Source of the DNA: Lachnospiraceae bacterium
Lineage (GTDB): Bacteria > Bacillota_A > Clostridia > Lachnospirales > Lachnospiraceae
NCBI GenBank assembly: GCA_017482005.1
Contig: JAFUOI010000006.1
Location: 1 to 64,000, forward strand
DNA length: 64,000 nt
Direction: 5' to 3'
Shown: positions 60,566 to 64,000 of the stretch, in pieces
Layout: every line of letters starts with the position of its first letter
Numbering within the stretch: the first letter of the stretch is position 1
Made by a program: the position numbers and the translations under genes
Notes under the pieces: generated by a model
The model's database searches: none
What the model saw: the letters and a program-made list of their open reading frames with translations, nothing else
What the model was told of the DNA's origin: nothing

Positions 60566-60598
60566 CCGGCATAGCAATTCCTCCGCTTTGACCCCATT
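60566..60598. repeat. Duplicated leader of the 43.9-kb hydrolase gene
   Basis: 33 bases identical, save one, to 43921-43953 (CCGGCATAGCAATTCCTCCG and following). It lies at the edge of the PAS fragment and has no hydrolase gene behind it. Confidence 0.8.
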
Positions 60599-60840
60599 GA
60601 AAACCTCTTCCACGCGGTTATGATAGTTTTCCCTATCATCCGGATGTATCCTTTCCTCCCAGATTCCGCCTGCATTGTACATATATTCTGACGGAAGTCC
60701 ATAATTATCTACCACTTGCTTATCCCATCGCGAAAAATCATATCTTATATCACAAAAGAAGATATGTCCCTTTCCGGACCCTACTTGGAATACTCTAAAA
60801 AACGAATCCAGACGAGCTTTTCTGATTGCCGGTATTTTGA
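60590..60840 (-). pseudogene. PAS-domain fragment of a signalling protein
   Basis: A frame without start reads IPAIRKARLDSFFRVFQVGS, GHIFFCDIRYDFSRWDKQVV and GGIWEERIHPDDRENYHNRV. IHPDDR is the usual end of a PAS domain. It then enters the duplicated hydrolase leader and a few foreign codons. This is the N-terminal part of a PAS-GGDEF-type protein, placed after a GGDEF fragment rather than before it. Confidence 0.65.
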
Positions 60841-61118
60841 TTATTAAGGATTGTTTGTCGCAATCTATTAAATAAATTTATTCTCTCCTTATAATCCTCA
60901 TCTTTTAATAATACTACAAATTCATCTCCTCCGATGCGATATATCGTGCTGTGTGAAAACATATTGTGCAAAAGGCGGAAAACAAACTGCAGAAGTTCAT
61001 CACCGGCTTTATGTCCCATAGTGTCATTAATTTTTTTCAAATTATTCACATCGCATACAACAATTCCGAATTTCAGTTCTTCGTCTCTGTCTATCAGAGT
61101 CTGATATTCTTCTTCCAA
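60795..61118 (-). pseudogene. GGDEF-domain fragment
   Basis: 107 residues: KFGIVVCDVNNLKKINDTMG, HKAGDELLQF and TIYRIGGDEFVVLLKDEDY. The metal-binding Asp and the GGDEF loop are intact, but the N-terminal sensory part is missing and the frame runs into the PAS fragment out of phase. Probably not a working diguanylate cyclase. Confidence 0.75.
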
Positions 61119-61150
61119 TTCCTGATAAGAATTACATCAAAACACCCTTA

Positions 61151-61909
61151 TCAAGCTGATTTATCGTTCTTTCTGACGAGACAAACAACATACAACATTG
61201 TCTCTACTCCCATAAACAAAGCTATATTTAAAAATGGCATGATTATCGGTGCAATGCGCTCCGGCAAAATATAAAACGGATCCTGTACCACAAAAAACCA
61301 ATTAAAGAAATGAGTCTTTCCCCAAGCCTGTCCGTTGTACAAAGTATTTCCCAAAAGAGCCCATGCGGTCATGGCAGCCACAACTACTAAGTCTTTCTTC
61401 CATTCTCTTTTGTTATCCTCAAATAAAAGCACCAACAATCCATATCCTGCCATAATTCCGTGAAATAGCAATGTCTGAATTACCCGATAAGAAAGAGGAT
61501 GAACCTGATACCACATCAATCCGGCCGGATAAATCAAGTACACTAAGTTCGAAACAAACCCCAACATAGTAAATTGCAGTCTGAATTTTTTTAAAAAAGG
61601 ATGGTATCTGCACCAAAAGCACATAACGCACATAGCAGTACATGCATGAAATGGTAATTTTTCAATATCGATTTCTCCGTAAGCAAATGGCATAAGAAAG
61701 AAATCAGCAATATATATAGCAAACGCACAATTGATAAAGTAAGAACTGAACTTTTGACGTTGCGACTTTTCTTTCTTTTTTGCATATAATATAACGGATG
61801 TAATTACAACACTCACCGCAAGCAAATAGCAAAGATGCCAAATTCCAAAACACGAAAATATTGTTTCACCTTTCTTATCTGATAAAATGTTGCTCAAAAT
61901 TCCATACAT
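61151..61909 (-). CDS. YwaF-like integral membrane protein (TIGR02206 family)
   Basis: 252 residues from ATG 61909 (AAGGAG upstream). Seven or so helices with family landmarks FGIWHLCYLLAV, LPFHACTAMCV and WYQVHPLSYRVIQTLLFHG, and NTLYNGQAWGKTHFFNW. Conserved His and polar residues lie in membrane segments. Function unknown in the family. Confidence 0.75.
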   Translation of the reverse strand: MYGILSNILSDKKGETIFSCFGIWHLCYLLAVSVVITSVILYAKKKEKSQRQKFSSYFINCAFAIYIADFFLMPFAYGEIDIEKLPFHACTAMCVMCFWCRYHPFLKKFRLQFTMLGFVSNLVYLIYPAGLMWYQVHPLSYRVIQTLLFHGIMAGYGLLVLLFEDNKREWKKDLVVVAAMTAWALLGNTLYNGQAWGKTHFFNWFFVVQDPFYILPERIAPIIMPFLNIALFMGVETMLYVVCLVRKNDKSA

Positions 61910-61962
61910 GATATTTTTCTCCTTATCAAATTCCTTGGCTATCAACATCGAAATCGGAAAGA

Positions 61963-62137
61963 TATCCTAAGTCTAAAACCACATCGTTTTTTGAATAAAT
62001 CCACTATTTGTCAAACGCATCAGAACACTATACGGCGATGGTTCATACGGGTAACGGTATCGGTCGGAATTTGTATCATCCCGACCGGCTGTTTTTATTT
62101 GCAATAGCTTATCCCATGTATTTTCGTTTTCTGTCAT
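61963..62137 (-). pseudogene. Broken second copy of the methyltransferase gene
   Basis: From ATG 62137 the frame matches the first 50 residues of the 45.8-kb methyltransferase (TENENTWDKLLQIKTAGRDD against DNENTWDKLLQIKTPGRDD), then shifts by a base after GFIQK; DVVLDLGY resumes in the next frame and the rest is absent. The ATG overlaps the stop of the membrane protein before it. Confidence 0.8.
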
Positions 62138-62475
62138 TGTCCGCCCCCAACTATAAAACTCAAACCATACCCCGCCAAAGTACAACCGGTATATACCACT
62201 ATCATGCTCACAATACAAACCGTAATCTTCCCTTTGTTTTTTACTTTTTCCCATATGAGCAATACGATTTGACCAATCAGGCAAAGCGCCCAGAAATACC
62301 AATATACCATCCATCCCACAACAAGAATCCATTGGAAGGCATCTACACCGTAAATCGGGGTCTGGTCCCCAAAAAATCCTACTACACAGCCTTCATGTGC
62401 ACTTATTACTCCGTAGATAAGCAATAGTATGTATGGAAAAAATAATAAGTAGAAACATATTTTTGTCTTTTTCAT
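62134..62475 (-). CDS. Small hypothetical membrane protein
   Basis: 113 residues from the second ATG at 62475. Three helices: ICFYLLFFPYILLLIYGVIS, AFQWILVVGWMVYWYFWALC and ITVCIVSMIVVYTGCTLAGY. No family recognised. It lies one gene after the DUF3298-like protein, 11 bases from its stop. Confidence 0.6.
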   Translation of the reverse strand: MKKTKICFYLLFFPYILLLIYGVISAHEGCVVGFFGDQTPIYGVDAFQWILVVGWMVYWYFWALCLIGQIVLLIWEKVKNKGKITVCIVSMIVVYTGCTLAGYGLSFIVGGGQ

Positions 62476-62486
62476 TGCATGCCCTC

Positions 62487-64000
62487 TTAATAAATCCATA
62501 GCAATCTTTCATTCATATGCATACTGAACCACAACTTCTCAAATCCAAGGGAATCGTCTTTATACGGTGTCAAATAATAATATAGTTCCTTCCCTTTCAA
62601 TGTTATTGTCCCGTCAGTCTCAACATACCACAAAACTTCAAGATAGTCATCTTCTGTTTCAAAGTAGCCGGTTCCGTCCTCTGACAACTGCAGAGTAAAT
62701 TTCGGGTAATAGACGGTCTCTCCGGATTGTGGATTCACCATCATATACGCATAATAGGTATCCGGTATCTGCTCAAGAAGCGGATCTTTCGCTTCCACCG
62801 GATCCAGACTTTCTATATCCATAGCATTCTCCGGATCCGGTTCCACGTCATAATATTCCGCGCTTCCCTCCTGAATAGAATTCTCTTCCGGCACAGGCAT
62901 ACCATCCGCTCCGACCATGTAATACTCTGAATCCTGCGCCTGACTGTCATAATTGTCCAAAAGCATATGATTCGGATTAAGCGGCAATACAAAGTGATCG
63001 GAAGATATATACGCCGGTGCAATATTCATATCTCCGATTCTTGTAAGCGCGCCACCGTTTACGTTGTATACGACCAGCATCATCTGTCGGTTTCCGCTTT
63101 CACTTTCCTCACAGAACAGATAAATATAATGGTTTCCATCCGTTGTTTTTACATAGTATGGCTGAAAACCATATGCAAACAGGTCCTCATAATGAAAAGA
63201 ACCTTCAGAATCCGTATAAATTCCAAGCTGCGAATAGAAGCGGTCTGTTTTATTATAAACTCCTGAACAATTCAATTCCTCTAATGTTCCGTCCCCGTCT
63301 AAATCGGTAAAAAAAGAATGATCCAACGGAAGTTCCACCATATACGACTCCGGGACGTTTGTATACTTTTCATGAAACAGTTCCGGATACTCCGCAAAAG
63401 AAACGGTTGCTGACAAACAGCCATTTCCCGGTTCTTCGAGATCTCCGTCTCCAAAATAGAAAGTTACTCCATTATAATCCAGTGTCCAACTGATGCCATC
63501 CTCCGGCGTATTTTTGAAATAGTCCCCTACTACGTTTTCCGAATAACCTTCACCGGCCCAAAGATGGCTATTCAACTCTTTGAGTACAGCTGCAGGAATC
63601 GTTTCCATATCCGTGATGACATCCGCCAAAAGCAATTCCTTCCCTGTCTGCACATCATAGTTACTTCCCTGCAATCCTCTGAAATCTTCAATAAAACCAT
63701 AGTCCGCATAGGAATCGGTCAGGTAACTTAACACGATACTGTCTGCTCTTCTGACTTGCACATCCAACGAGGAAATCTGTGTCTCAAAATTCTCTGCATC
63801 TCCGTCCAACATTCCCATCTCCGTGGCAAAACTTAACATATTGTCTGCCTCCTCTTCCAAGGTACGAGTTTGCATACCTTCTATCTCAGACAATGTGCGA
63901 TTCATTTCCGGATACTTGTCTGCGCCTTCCCAAAAAGTCACATTATTAAACTCACTGATCAGCAATAATTTCTCAAAATCATTGATTCCTTCATATCTCG
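62487..64000 (-). CDS. DUF3298/RsiV-like protein, N-terminus beyond window
   Basis: The frame is open to the window edge, so at least 503 residues and no start is visible. Segment VQVRRADSIVLSYLTDSYAD with SNYDVQTGKELLLADV resembles the DUF3298 fold of RsiV-type anti-sigma factors and lipoproteins. A second part has DLDGDGTLEELNCSG, a calcium-type or VCBS-like loop, and a C-terminal beta domain. Likely extracytosolic. The membrane or signal part would be upstream of the window. Confidence 0.6.
   Translation of the reverse strand, partial: RYEGINDFEKLLLISEFNNVTFWEGADKYPEMNRTLSEIEGMQTRTLEEEADNMLSFATEMGMLDGDAENFETQISSLDVQVRRADSIVLSYLTDSYADYGFIEDFRGLQGSNYDVQTGKELLLADVITDMETIPAAVLKELNSHLWAGEGYSENVVGDYFKNTPEDGISWTLDYNGVTFYFGDGDLEEPGNGCLSATVSFAEYPELFHEKYTNVPESYMVELPLDHSFFTDLDGDGTLEELNCSGVYNKTDRFYSQLGIYTDSEGSFHYEDLFAYGFQPYYVKTTDGNHYIYLFCEESESGNRQMMLVVYNVNGGALTRIGDMNIAPAYISSDHFVLPLNPNHMLLDNYDSQAQDSEYYMVGADGMPVPEENSIQEGSAEYYDVEPDPENAMDIESLDPVEAKDPLLEQIPDTYYAYMMVNPQSGETVYYPKFTLQLSEDGTGYFETEDDYLEVLWYVETDGTITLKGKELYYYLTPYKDDSLGFEKLWFSMHMNERLLWIY

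Overview
The window looks like a chromosomal segment of a low-to-mid-GC, spore-forming Gram-positive gut-type bacterium, most likely a Lachnospiraceae-like Clostridia (inference). Supporting signs are a full-length SpoIIID regulator, NiaR control of NAD synthesis, a LacL/LacM split beta-galactosidase, the Firmicutes type of GalT, strong GGAGG ribosome sites, a CD1871A/TlpA/polyferredoxin redox cluster and BspA-like surface repeats. I saw no rRNA or tRNA gene and no CRISPR array.

Layout. 1-4.6 kb: an IS30-family transposase tail, a nuclease remnant and a tight four-gene minus-strand operon (HTH regulator, protein with a PolC-like tail, Cys-rich PD-(D/E)XK nuclease, beta-CASP metallo-nuclease). 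This operon is my best candidate for an undescribed nucleic-acid-processing or defence system. 4.9-14.5 kb: housekeeping genes: guaA without a working glutaminase domain, purC, nadB-nadC-niaR divergent from nadA with paired operator-like sites, a HAD phosphatase, nagB and a CofE-like ligase. 15-26.6 kb: BspA-like surface protein, redox cluster, GH5 cellulase lipoprotein, Na/Pi symporter, MATE exporter, potassium-type channel, PadR/DUF2812 pair. 27.2-36.7 kb: a fused glutamate-cysteine ligase/permuted ATP-grasp enzyme with a MATE exporter, two nucleotidyltransferases, a DNA glycosylase, a broken dinD and a zinc-ribbon membrane protein. 36.8-50 kb: accessory zone with spoIIID, an RloAB/AbiL-type pair, ORF6N, an OhrR-glutathione peroxidase operon, small enzymes and a RelBE pair. 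50-59.4 kb: a six-gene lactose/galactose operon with its divergent AraC regulator and an HPr-like gene without histidine that shares the same upstream element. 59.5-64 kb: duplicated and broken fragments (spoIIID, rloB, PAS/GGDEF, methyltransferase), a MazEF pair and membrane proteins.

Cross-cutting observations. (1) Three intergenic loci (about 12.0, 14.8 and 27.0 kb) carry the same roughly 230-bp architecture: four 35-40 bp units bounded by TTGGGT/ACCCAA in the order plus, plus, minus, minus, each preceded by its own short tandem repeat. (2) Three direct copies of the spoIIID 5' region lie at 37.0, 44.1 and 59.7 kb; only the first is intact. (3) A 26-bp identical element sits at identical spacing from the -35 box of both the lac/gal operon and the HPr-like gene. 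(4) Thiol and peroxide genes (GCS fusion, glutathione peroxidase, OhrR, TlpA) recur.
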